Assembly: GCA_946902985.2 (NCBI GenBank)
Contig: OX336389.2
Coordinates: forward strand, 129,429,572 to 129,493,571
Reading direction: 5' to 3'
DNA: 64,000 nt
Origin: Meconema thalassinum
Taxonomy: Eukaryota; Arthropoda; Insecta; Orthoptera; Tettigoniidae
The notes under the pieces are model-generated. The model did no database searches. It saw only the letters and a list, made by a program, of their open reading frames with translations, and had not been told where the DNA came from. Positions 46,500 to 56,021 of this stretch are shown one piece after another (the first letter of the stretch is position 1; each line of letters opens with the position of its first letter). Both the position numbers and the translations under genes were made by a program.

Positions 46500-47820
46500 C
46501 AAACCAACATGGCCGCCGAGCGAAGTTGAAACGTTCAAATAGACTTTTCTTGTAAACTCTTGGTCCCATTTTGACAAATGAGGTGTTGCAGGACTTGGGG
46601 TAATGCCCCCTTTTCTATGGACGACTTGTTATACTGCATTTAAAAGAAAAAAATTAGCAAATTTTGGTTTACGAAAGTAGGAGATAGTTTGAAAACCAAA
46701 CATGATAGAATGTTGTGCAATGGCTTAAACGAACGGTCTCTATGATCTTTATTTTTTATAATTAAACTTGTTTATTTTTATGTTTTATGAAAACATTCCA
46801 ATTTTGAAATTCCTATATTTCGGAAACTAGGAATTCGACAAAAATGTTTATTTGACATAAATTAATGGCCCTGACCCCTCTACCGCCAAAATAATTTTCA
46901 AGTCTCTAGGACAAAACCTGTACAGTAGGGAAGAGTGACGGTTTCCAAATAGTGTCATGGCCGCCGCGTGAGTCCAAGGCAATATCTCGCGAACCCATGG
47001 TCGGATGTTGACAAATGAGGTGTCGTTGGACTCGAGCTGACGTTCTCTTTCCTATGGACCACTCGTTATATTTTTGATTTTTGTTTGGAAAATTTTTGTT
47101 TTCGAAAGTTGGTGATAGTTTGAAAACCAAACATGGTAGAACGTTGTGCCATGGCTTAAACGAATGATCCTTATGACCTTTATTTTTTGTAGTAAAACTT
47201 TTATATTTTTCATGTTTTTTGAAAACACTCGAATTTAGAAAATTCTATATTTTGGAAACTAGGAAGTTTACAAAACAGTTTGTTTGACATAAATGAAATG
47301 TCCCTACGCCCTCTACCCCCAAAATAAATTTCAAGTCTCTAGAGTAAATATTTGTGTTTTGTAAGTAGTGGGATGAAGACAGAGCTGCTACACTTAGGAA
47401 GTTGTGAGCCCCTGCGACCTTGGAATGGAAGGAGTCATGCTAAGAGGGCGTGCTTGGATTCGTTTTTTTGTCTCGTTGTGCTCTTTACGGGAATGTAGGT
47501 GTCGAAAGGGTGAAAATTTGGAAACATGTTTTTTTGGGGTAAAACCATGATTTTAAACTTTTTGCTATATCTCTCGAACCAACTATGCTAGAGGCGTGTA
47601 CGACGGGTCCAAGGACTCGGGGTGACGTATTCTTTGCTATGAACCCCTAGTTATAATTTTTAAAAAATTTGGAAACTCGATTTTGGGGTAAACACTTGTT
47701 TTTTGTGATTTTTGCTGATTTCTCACGAACCAATAACGCTAGAGACGTGTACGAGGTGTCCTAGGATTCGGGCTAACGCCCCCTTTCAAATGTGGTAGAT
47801 ATTTTTTCCAAAAAAAATTC
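46500..47820. repeat. Degenerate tandem array of about 430-bp units
   Basis: 46,570-46,925 and 47,005-47,350 align along their length: GACAAATGAGGTGT, GATAGTTTGAAAACCAAACA, GTGCNATGGCTTAAACGAA, GGAAACTAGGAA and TTTCAAGTCTCTAG. Shorter related units follow at 47,570-47,800 (ATNTCTCNCGAACCAA, GCTAGAGNCGTGTACGA) with a period of about 130 bp. No coding capacity. Confidence 0.75.
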
Positions 47821-47990
47821 ACAAAGGGCCTAACGCCATACATGTTGAAAAAAAATTATTTACCTGTACATGACTAGGACGATGATTGCTTTCTTGATTA
47901 ATGGCTATGTTGCTGTTGACTGGGAAAAGTACAAGGCCATGTTGGAATTTCTAAAAACAAAAAAATAAATTTAACTGACATTTCGTTCCC

Positions 47991-47993
<3 letters not shown>

Positions 47994-48075
<82 letters not shown>

Positions 48076-48246
48076 TCGTATGGCCTCGGGTGCTGGGTGC
48101 AAGCTTTGTTATTTGACACACAGAGGGTAGCTTGCATGTCGAATTTAGTTGTTCCTTGACTATGAAAGTCAAGGTGGTTAGATGTTAGATATCTAATCTC
48201 TTTAAACTCTATAGCGCTTTCTAGTAGAAAAATGAGGAACTTTGTA
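47994..48246 (-). repeat. SINE type D, head-truncated, at the outer end of the left palindrome arm
   Basis: An (AAT)n tail of about 27 units (47,994-48,075) is followed by the body ATCGTATGGCCTCGGGTGC. The tRNA-like head is missing after GGAACTTTGTA. Its inner end is also present at the far end of the right arm (63,961-64,000), so the SINE was there before the inverted duplication. Confidence 0.8.
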
Positions 48247-48628
48247 CCCTATGAACTCAACGAATATCCACAGGTTTGAACATGATAATGTGAACAAACT
48301 GACATGCCATTCATTTTTGTTTATATATTGGTTAAAGGGGGGTGTAAATGACTAAAGCTTTATAAAAAGAAAATAAGTGCATGGTTTACTGTTAGTGCCA
48401 ACATACAGTTTATTTTAATGGTGTTTTGATATATTAATGCCAATTAACGTTTAAGTTTTATTTACAAGTATTGATTGATTGATTGAGTGATGGGTTATTT
48501 TGTTTGCTTTTAGGTGTCGTCATGCGCCATTAACGTAATGAACAGACAGTGAACAAGCATACATTGTGCTTTAAAGTACTCTGTGCAACGTTAATAACTT
48601 ACAATAAGAAAAAGTTTTATTATAACAC

Positions 48629-49654
48629 ATGGCGTTAATACCAAATACAACAAGTGAGCAAGTTGGTTTACCACGTGGATTAAATTTAAAATCAGAACAT
48701 GACCGTTGGTTAACATTTGAATCCTGGCCTGTAGGCTTTTTGTCGTCACATGAACTTGCAAAAGCCGTTTTTTTTTACTTGAACCGAGAAGATGTGGTGC
48801 GCTGTGTGCTTTGTCGTATTGAACTTTCACACAGGGAATAAGGGGATGATCCCTTTAGAGACCATTTGCGATGGTCTCCTTGTTGTCCTTACATGCTTGG
48901 AAGACAAGTGGGTAACCTACCTGTGTATTCATTTTACCGAACCACAAGACCATTGGCCGCTACTTAGGTTGCTGAATCACAAATAAATAATAATAATAAT
49001 GATGTATTACCAGTCAACAACCGTAGTGTCGATATATGTGGTCCATATGCCATAGACAGTGTTGAATTGGCGTGTACTTTTGAAAAATTGGGAGTTTGCA
49101 AGACTAAAGCACTAGCACACCCAGAGTACAGCTCTGTTGAAAAACGTTTAGAATCTTATAAAAATGTTTGGCCATTAATATTAAAACGCCTTACCGAACA
49201 GCTAAGTGAAGCTGGATTTTTTTATACTGGTAAAGGGGATAAAACAATATGTTTTTATTGTGGATTTGCTTTAAAGGATTGGCAAATGACTGATGACCCT
49301 TTAGTGCAACACGCTCGTTGGTTACCTAACTGCAAATACATGGTGTTGCTTAAAGGTCAGGAATTTGTGAACACTATTCGTAAAGAAAACATGATTGCAG
49401 CACAAGACTTAAAAGTGCCTTAAGAGTTAGAACACGCGGAGCAAATACACGAGGCTGAAAGAAAAGACTTGTCTCACGAACAGATACACAAGTGTGACCA
49501 ACAATTATGTAAAATTTGTTATCAAGATGAACTAGGTGTTGTATTTTTGCCTTGTGGACACATGATAGCCTGTGTCAAGTGTGCATTAGAACTCAACACT
49601 TGTGCTATATGCAGAAAAGCAGTATCTGCTTCAGTTAGGGCATTTCTTGCATAA
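48629..49654 (+). pseudogene. IAP gene, left copy: two BIR domains and a RING finger, three in-frame stops
   Basis: One uninterrupted reading frame, apart from stops TAA at 48,839, TAG at 48,965 and TAA at 49,421. BIR 1 (48,700-48,905) has WP and CxxC (RCVLC), then DPFRDH and a Cys, with a stop inside the domain. BIR 2 (49,130-49,345) has GDKTICFYCGFALKDW, then DDPLVQHARWLPNC, the usual zinc ligands CxxC, H and C. The C-terminal RING (49,505-49,640) has CKICYQDELGVVFLPCGH and CAICRK. IAP proteins bind caspases through BIR domains and ubiquitinate partners through RING. The BIR-BIR-RING layout fits insect and insect-virus IAPs, and I cannot tell which origin. The ATG at 48,629 fits BIR spacing. 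Confidence 0.88.
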
Positions 49655-49765
49655 ATAGTAAAATTTATCAGCATTGAATAGTGCAAAATCCCAAATTGCA
49701 CAATATTATTAAAGCTGTTTTAGAGTGTAATATATATGCTTTTCTTCTGTTTATAGACTACTACA

Positions 49766-50047
49766 ATGAATGTTTTGAATGCTGTGGGTCAAGCATGTGG
49801 CTTAGAGACAAGGAAGCTCAGCGAATTGCCAACGCATATTCCATTCCGCATTATCAAGATTCGGAAATTGAAAACAGCATATGGTGATCGTGTACTTTGT
49901 GTATGTGAAAACTTTGAGACATTTCTACCTATACGGTTTAATGATATGTCGGAGAGTGTTTTTGATGAAGTCAATAATGCTGTGCAACCTGTACATTTAA
50001 TTTATGAAGGTTTTAAAAACAATAGGTGCATGGTTCGTTTTAATTAA
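49766..50047 (+). CDS. 93-residue conserved protein of unknown function, left copy
   Basis: ATG at 49,766 to TAA at 50,047, with AATAAA overlapping the stop region (50,047-50,052). A pyrimidine-rich stretch ending TTTATAG (to about 49,757) looks like a splice acceptor just before the start. The protein has an Ile/Arg-rich core HIPFRIIKIRKLKTAYGDRV, then ENFETFLPIRFNDM, and ends NNRCMVRF. I cannot name the family. The alternating beta-like pattern could be a small OB-fold nucleic-acid-binding protein, which is inference. The right-arm copy is intact and differs at one visible residue, so the frame is better preserved than that of the neighbouring IAP. Confidence 0.65.
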   Translation: MNVLNAVGQACGLETRKLSELPTHIPFRIIKIRKLKTAYGDRVLCVCENFETFLPIRFNDMSESVFDEVNNAVQPVHLIYEGFKNNRCMVRFN

Positions 50048-50513
50048 ATAAAAAAACAAATGTCAAATAATAATAATGGAAGATATAAGTGATGACAATG
50101 GACTGAAAGAAAAATATGTGTATAGAATAATAATGTTTTAGTTTTTAGTATTGTCTTAAAACATATTATCATGAAACCAAAAACATGTATATAAAGTTTG
50201 TAAATAAATGCAAAATGATGTTACAATGCTGTTTTATTTTACACAAAGTTAGTATATTTAACATTGCAGAGTATACATGATTATGACAATAGATGCACAC
50301 CGAATACAAGCCTTTCTCTCTTTACAATAGTCTGTTATAGTTTTAAACACAAGGCTTTTTGTAGATCATTTTATAGCAATGTCCATTCACTGTTGTTTTC
50401 AAAAACTGGGGAAGCCGCAATGGTGTTATAGGCATAAAAACCATATTGTTATTACTATTTAGTCATTTTATCCTCTTGCATATCAAGAGCAGATGCCCTA
50501 GTTGTTCCACTCT

Positions 50514-50891
50514 TTAAAACGACAACAACAACACTACCTCTTGCACAGCTTGTGATGTTGATGGCTCTGGCGACATGGTAGATGGATTAAAAATAACTTT
50601 TAAATCAGGGGTTAAACGTTGCTCATTAAACAATGCACTATTTTGAATAGCAATATGGTTTTCTTGATTTTTTGTCGACGGCAACTGTGTTTCATGCAGT
50701 ACACTACATTGATGATCACTGACACTTAAAACCTCACTATTTTTACTTTTTAGGTCACCACGACAATGTTTGGAACGTTGCTTTGAACAACGCCAAATAA
50801 CAGTTCCATTTTTATTGGTTCGTTTCACAATATATGAATATCCTTTATAGTATCCGCAAGGCTTACCATACCTAGTCACTGATACTTCCAT
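50514..50891 (-). CDS. Small FLYWCH-type zinc-finger protein, left copy
   Basis: 125 codons from the ATG at 50,891. The N-terminal 60 residues are a FLYWCH-like domain: GYYKGYSYIVKR, the aromatic-rich TVIWRCSKQRSKHC and a final DHQC, giving Cys, Cys, His and Cys ligands. It is a paralogue of the neighbouring gene at 51,062-51,736. The last residues (VVLLLSF) come from a (GTT)n stretch that looks like the tail of an inserted repeat, so the original C-terminus is probably lost. FLYWCH domains bind DNA or proteins and occur in chromatin factors and transposon-derived genes. The right-arm copy has a stop. Confidence 0.65.
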   Translation of the reverse strand: MEVSVTRYGKPCGYYKGYSYIVKRTNKNGTVIWRCSKQRSKHCRGDLKSKNSEVLSVSDHQCSVLHETQLPSTKNQENHIAIQNSALFNEQRLTPDLKVIFNPSTMSPEPSTSQAVQEVVLLLSF

Positions 50892-51061
50892 GTCAACTGT
50901 CAAGCATTGACTAAGCTCTAGTAAAGTCAACTTGGTAATAAGAACAATAGTTTAATGTGAGAGCAAATATGGATCCAAAGAGTTCAGGTAAAAGTGGAAG
51001 CAAATAAGCAAATATAAGAACCAAGAGTGGGGTTAAAAGTGGTCGCAAAGTGGTAGACCCA

Positions 51062-51240
51062 TTACACAATAATTTCAGCACGACGAAGCTCTTGTTCAAT
51101 TTCTTTGATTTCCCAATCGTGACCGGTATGCCCTGCTTGTTGTAGAGCATGCAATTGTCGAAGCCGTTGAATTAGCTTGCTGGGTTTGTTCCAGTATACA
51201 AATTTAACAAATGGATTTTTAGGTGTAAACAAAGCATTAC

Positions 51241-51273
<33 letters not shown>

Positions 51274-51736
51274 TATCATTATCATGATCATCATGACCAT
51301 CATCACTATTACTATATAGTCCTTTTTGATCCTCTTGCAATACCACTTTATTTATAGTCTGAGTTGATTTTGATAGTGTTGAAGGTTTCTTGGACGTTGA
51401 CAACTGTCTTAACATGACTTTTTGAGGACATGATAAGTCCTTTTGAACAAACCCTGCACTATCATTAGCCGCAATATCGTTTTCTTGAACTTGCTTTTTA
51501 GCATTTTGATAATTGTTTGTAAACAGCAAGCGTGGTTCGTTTAGAGCACTACATTGATGAACACTCACACTTAAAACCTTTCCATTTTTACTTTTTAGAT
51601 TGCCCCGACATTTTGTTGACCTCTCTTTTGAGCATCGCCAGAATATTATTCCATTCACATTCTGGCGATTATAGTTATAGGAGTAGCCTTGATAGAGTGC
51701 ACGTAGCCTACCTTTGTTGTTAGTAATAAGTTCCAT
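51062..51736 (-). CDS. FLYWCH-type zinc-finger protein with Asp-rich linker, left copy
   Basis: 224 residues from the ATG at 51,736 to the stop at 51,062. The N-terminal FLYWCH-like domain (residues about 8-65) has YQGYSYNYNRQN, GIIFWRCSKERSTKCRGNLKS and VHQC. The middle is Ser/Lys/Gln-rich. A run of about ten Asp (51,240-51,275, encoded by GAT repeats) precedes a basic C-terminal helix pair (KLIQRLRQLHALQQ...EIKEIEQELRRAEIIV). The start is 90 bp from a minisatellite. No transposase domain follows, so it may be a transposon-derived DNA-binding protein. This is the only intact copy, because the right one is split by a SINE. Confidence 0.75.
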
Positions 51737-51822
51737 AGTAGTAACTGACCTGTCAGTACGATGTTCACACTACAAAGGTTACAACTGTTTTGCTGATGGA
51801 GTGACCTACCATAAGCTTATAT

Positions 51823-52030
51823 ATTGGCTTATGTGTTGGCTTTTTGTGTTGGCTTTTGTGTTGGCTTTTTGTGTTGGATTTTCGTGTTGGCTTTTTGTGT
51901 TGGCTTTTTGTGTTGGCTTTTTGTGTTGGCTTTTGTGTTGGCTTTGTGTGTTAGCTTTTCGTGTTGGCTTTTTGTGTTAGCTTTTTGTGTTGGCTTTAGT
52001 ATTGGCTTTTGTATTGGCTTATTTGACAAG
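51823..52030. repeat. Minisatellite of GTTGGCTTTTTGT units, left arm
   Basis: About a dozen units of 13-18 bp (GTGTTGGCTTTTT, with TTTTCGTGTTGG and TTAGC variants) upstream of the FLYWCH gene. On the minus strand they read as KANTKSQHKKPTQ-like repeats, an artefact unless shown to be transcribed. Unit order differs from the right arm. Confidence 0.88.
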
Positions 52031-52121
52031 TTATTTGTGTCAATGTATTTAGTGGATTTTTTTCTTTGTGTTGGAAAGTAGTTGAAAGAGTGGGAATATT
52101 TAAAGACTTAACCTCAGCTCA

Positions 52122-52300
52122 CTAACCTAACCTAACCTAACATTACCTAACCTAACTTAACCTTTCAACTCTCAGATGTTAATTAAATTCTGTGCATAGT
52201 CGAGTTGGAACCCAAGACCTCAGGGGTAAAAAACCAATTATTTTTGATGGCTTATTTTGGTAACTTATATTGATGGCTAACCTAACTTTACCTAACCTAA
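52122..52300. repeat. Short (CCTAA)n telomere-like runs, left arm
   Basis: CTAACCTAACCTAACCTAA at 52,122-52,140, and a second set of CCTAA units at 52,277-52,302. CCTAA/TTAGG is the ancestral insect telomere repeat, but the runs are only 3-4 units long. Confidence 0.7.
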
Positions 52301-52621
52301 CCTCAGTTCACTTTGGATATTACTAGTAAGTGTTCATATCCTCCGCTAGGTAGGATGCTAGTAGTACAGGTAGTGCTCATATTTACCGCTAGGTAGCGGA
52401 AACATACTGTTGGCTTTCTCAAATTGTTGTTGTTGTTTTTTTTCTGCAAAAAGGTGCTTACTGCGTATGACAAGGCTGTACACTCGTGGGTTAGACAGCC
52501 ATTCTTGCTAAGGGTCTCCTATATACCCTAAACATGGCTATACATGTTAGTTCGGATCATTTAGTGGTTAATTGTATATTGAGTTTAAATAGAGAACTTA
52601 TACAAGCACGTCTTGCATGTG

Positions 52622-52639
52622 GTTAAATTTCACAAGTGT
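52622..52639. other. Spacer at the centre of the palindrome
   Basis: 18 bp (GTTAAATTTCACAAGTGT) separate the arms. Immediately either side, CTTGCATGTG faces CACATGCAAG. Confidence 0.95.
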
Positions 52640-52930
52640 CACATGCAAGACGTGCTTGTATAAGTTCTCTATTTTAACTCAATATACAATTAACCACTAA
52701 ATGATCAGAACTAACATCTATAGCCATGTTTAGGGTATATAGGAGACCCTTAGCAAGAAAGGCTGTCTAACCCACGAGTGTACAGCCTTGTCATACGCAG
52801 TAAGCACCTGTTGGCAGAAAACAACAACAACAACAATTTGAGAAAGCCAACAGTATGTTTCCGCTACCTAGCGGTAAATATGAGCACTACCTGTACTACT
52901 AGCTTACTAGTAATATCCAAAGTGAACTGA

Positions 52931-53125
52931 GGTTAGGTTAGGTTAGGTTAGGTAAAGTTTGGTTAGCCATCAAAATAAGTTACCAAAATAAGCCATCAAA
53001 AATAATTGGTTTTTTACCCCTGAGGTCTTGGGTTCCAACTCGACTATGCACAGAATTTAATTAACATCTGAGAGTTGAAAGGTTAAGTTAGGTTAGGTAA
53101 AGTTAGGTTAGGTTAGGTTAGTGAG
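52931..53125. repeat. Short (TTAGG)n telomere-like runs, right arm
   Basis: TTAGGTTAGGTTAGGTTAGG at about 52,933-52,952, and further TTAGG units at 53,083-53,120. Mirror of the left-arm runs. Confidence 0.7.
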
Positions 53126-53205
53126 CTGAGGTTAAGTATTTAAATATTCCCTCTCTTTCAACTACTTTCCAACACAAAGAAAAAAATCCACTAATTACAT
53201 TGACA

Positions 53206-53440
53206 CAAATAACTTGTCAAATAAGCCAATACAAAAGCCAATTCTAAAGCCAACCCAAAAAGCTAACACAAAAAGCCAACACGAAAAGCTAACACAAAAA
53301 GCCAACACAAAAGCCAACACAAAAATCCAACACAAAAAGCCAACACGAAAAGCCAACACGAAAAGCCAACACAAAAAGCCAACACGAAAAGCCAACACAA
53401 AAAGCCAACACAAAAGCCAACACAAAAAGCCAACATATAA
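53206..53440. repeat. Minisatellite of ACACAAAAAGCCAAC units, right arm
   Basis: Mirror of the 51,823-52,030 array, with the number and order of variant units changed. This is one of the few places where the arms have diverged. Confidence 0.88.
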
Positions 53441-53520
53441 GCTTATGGTAGGTCACTCCATCAGCAAAACAGTTGTAACCTTTGTAGTGTGAACATCGTA
53501 CTGACAGGTCAGTTACTACT

Positions 53521-54004
53521 ATGGAACTTATTACTACCAACAAAGGTAGGCTACGTGCACTCTATCAAGGCTATTCCTATAACTATAATCGCCAGAATGT
53601 GAATGGAATAATATTCTGGCGATGCTCAAAAGAGAGGTCAACAAAATGTCGGGGCAATCTAAAAAGTAAAAATGGAAAGCGTTTAAGTGTGAGTGTTCAT
53701 CAATGTAGTGCTCTAAACGAACCACGCTTGCTGTTTACAAACAATTATCAAAATGCTAAAATGCAAGTTCAAGAAAACGATATTGCGGCTATTGATAGTG
53801 CAGGGTTCGTTCAAAAGGACTTATCATGTCCTCAAAAAGTCATGTTAAGACAGTTGTCAACGTCCAAGAAACCTTCAACACTATCAAAATCAACTCAGAC
53901 TATAAATAAAGTGGTATTGCAAGAGGATCAAAAAGGACACTATAGTAATAGTGATGATGGTCATGATGATCATGATAATGATAATGATGATGATGATGAT
54001 GACG

Positions 54005-54040
<36 letters not shown>

Positions 54041-54620
54041 TCGTATGGCCTCGGGTGCCTGGTGCAAGCTTTGTTAATTGACACCCAGAGGGTAGCTTGC
54101 ATGTCGAATTTCGTCGTTCCTTTGGACGCTATGAAAGTCAAGGAGGTTAGATATCTAAACTCCTTGACACAACAGCGCTGTCAAGTAGAGAATGGAGGAA
54201 CTTTGTTTTGGCGGAAAATCCCGAGATTAATTTTGCCATTGAACACGGCCTACTGAATTCAAATGGGTTCTTTAACATGCCAACAACGTATGACATGAGT
54301 ATCGTGATTTTTGTCGCCTTCAAAAATCACTTACCATGGCCAGGGGCGAACCTGCAATCTTGGGGGTTGGTAGTCCGACACTATAACCACTCACCCACCG
54401 TGGCAAGCATGATGATGATGATGATGATGATGATGATAATGGTAATGCTTTGTTTACACCTAAAAATCCATTTGTTAAATTTGTATACTGGAACAAACCC
54501 AGCAAGCTAATTCAACGGCTTCGACAATTGCATGCTTTACAACAAGCTGGGCATACCGGTCACGATTGGGAAATCAAAGAAATTGAACAAGAGCTTCGTC
54601 GTGCTGAAATTATTGTGTAA
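53521..54620 (+). pseudogene. FLYWCH-type gene, right copy, split by a SINE
   Basis: The ATG at 53,521 opens the same protein as 51,062-51,736, with the FLYWCH domain intact and a few substitutions. At about 54,005, inside the GAT-repeat Asp tract, a type D SINE interrupts it. The remaining GAT repeat and C-terminal segment resume at 54,408 and reach the stop at 54,618-54,620. A transcript would give a protein truncated after the Asp tract with an Asn/Ile-rich tail from the SINE repeat. Confidence 0.85.
54005..54404 (-). repeat. SINE type D inserted in the right-arm FLYWCH gene
   Basis: The (AAT)n tail is at 54,005-54,040, the body starts ATCGTATGGCCTCGGGTGCC, and the tRNA-like head complement is at 54,335-54,404 (GGGCGAACCTGCAATCTTGG). 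It is absent from the left arm. GAT repeats lie on both sides and obscure the target duplication. Confidence 0.9.
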
Positions 54621-54782
54621 TGGGTCTACCACTTTGGGACCACTTTTAACCCCACTCTTGGTTCTTATATTTGCTTCCACTTTTACCTGAACTCTTTGGA
54701 TCCATATTTGCTCTGACATTAAACTATTGTTCTTATTACCAAGTTGACTTTACTAGAGCTTAGTCTATGCTTGACAGTTGAC

Positions 54783-55160
54783 ATGGAAGTATCAGTGACT
54801 AGGTATGGTAAGCCTTACGCATACTGTAAAGGATATTCATATATTGTGAAACGAACCAATAAAAATGGAACTGTTATTTGGCGTTGTTCAAAGCAACGTT
54901 CCAAACATTGTCGTGGTGACCTAAAAAGTAAAAATAGTGAGGTTTTAAGTGTCAGTGATCATCAATGTAGTGTACTGCATGAAACACAGTTGCCGTCGAC
55001 AAAAAATTAAGAAAACCATATTGCTATTCAAAATAGTGCATTGTTTAATGAGCAACGTTTAACCCCTGTTCTAAAAGTTATTTTTAATCCATCTACCACG
55101 TCGCCAGATCCATCAACATCACAAGATGTGCAAGAGGTAGTGTTGTTGTTGTCGTTTTAA
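54783..55160 (+). pseudogene. Small FLYWCH-type gene, right copy, with a premature stop
   Basis: Same length and frame as the left copy (50,514-50,891). At 55,008-55,010 TAA replaces the left-arm CAA, ending the protein after the FLYWCH domain. The domain itself is kept, with changes near the start (KPYAYCKGY versus KPCGYYKGY). Confidence 0.8.
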
Positions 55161-55628
55161 AGAGTGGAACAACTAGGTCATCTGCTCTTGATATGCAAGA
55201 GGATAAAAATGACTAAATAGTAATAACAATATGGTTTTTTATGCCTATAAAACCATTGCGGCTTCCCCAGTTTTCGAAAACAACAGTGAATGGACATTGC
55301 TATAAAATGATCTACAAAAATCCTTGTGTTTAAAACTATAACAGACTATTGTAAAGAGAGAAAGGCTTGTATTCGGTGTGCATCTATTGTCATAATCATA
55401 TATACTCTGCAATGTTAAATATACTAACTTTGTATAAAATAAAACAGCATTGTAACATCATTTTGCATTTATTTATAAACTTTATATACATGTTTTTGGA
55501 TTCATGATAATATGTTTTAAGACAATACTAAAAACTAAAACATTATTATTCTATACACATATTTTTCTTTCAGTCCATTGTCATCACTTATATCTTCCAT
55601 TATTATTATTTGACATTTGTTTTTTTAT

Positions 55629-55910
55629 TTAATTAAAACGAACCATGCACCTATTGTTTTTAAAACCTTCATAAATTAAATGTACAGGTTGCACAGCATT
55701 ATTGACTTCATCAAAAACACTCTCCGACATATCATTAAACCGTATAGGTAGAAATGTCTCAAAGTTTTCACATACACAAAGTACACGATCACCATATGCT
55801 GTTTTCAATTTCCGAATCTTGATAATGCGGAATGGAATATGCGTTGGCAATTCGCTGAGCTTCCTTGTCTCTAAGCCACATGCTTGGCTCACAGCATTCA
55901 AAACATTCAT
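55629..55910 (-). CDS. 93-residue conserved protein of unknown function, right copy
   Basis: Mirror of 49,766-50,047, intact. One visible difference, Ser for Gly at residue 8. The same pyrimidine-rich acceptor-like stretch and AATAAA-type signal flank it. Function unknown, as for the left copy. Confidence 0.65.
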   Translation of the reverse strand: MNVLNAVSQACGLETRKLSELPTHIPFRIIKIRKLKTAYGDRVLCVCENFETFLPIRFNDMSESVFDEVNNAVQPVHLIYEGFKNNRCMVRFN

Positions 55911-56021
55911 TGTAGTAGTCTATAAACAGAAGAAAAGCATATATATTACACTCTAAAACAGCTTTAATAATATTGTGCAATTTGGGATTTTGCACTATGC
56001 ATGGCTGATAAATTTTACTAT

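Larger units (their letters stand above)
48207..52621 (+). repeat. Left arm of a long inverted repeat (palindrome)
   Basis: About 4.4 kb that recurs reversed in 52,640-64,000 once two later insertions are removed. The arms are near-identical over coding and non-coding parts. It carries an IAP gene and a small gene on the plus strand, then two FLYWCH genes on the minus strand, so transcription converges near 50.2 kb. The outer boundary is at or beyond 48,207 and cannot be fixed, because the right arm runs out of the window. Confidence 0.95.

Noticed and set aside
48991..49003. Intron between the two BIR domains removing the second stop
   Set aside because: The sequence around the stops stays in one frame and codes for the end of BIR 1. 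No convincing donor and acceptor pair would remove all three stops.
48629..49654. Alternative genetic code (TAA/TAG read as Gln) explaining the IAP stops
   Set aside because: The surrounding DNA is insect-like. The intact LINE and left FLYWCH frames end normally at TGA, TAA or TAG. Other decayed genes in the window also carry stops explainable as C-to-T changes, so ordinary decay is simpler.
51823..52081. Hydrophobic or KANTKSQH-type frames over the minisatellites as membrane or surface proteins
   Set aside because: They read entirely from a short DNA repeat, change between arms and lack any flanking domain.
52122..53125. Telomere-to-telomere fusion at the palindrome centre
   Set aside because: In a head-to-head telomere fusion TTAGG would run toward the centre on the left and CCTAA away on the right. 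Here the orientation is the opposite, and the runs are very short and off-centre.
3724..54040. CRISPR-like arrays among the spaced short repeats
   Set aside because: The repeats are microsatellites or minisatellites without unique spacers, in a eukaryotic context.
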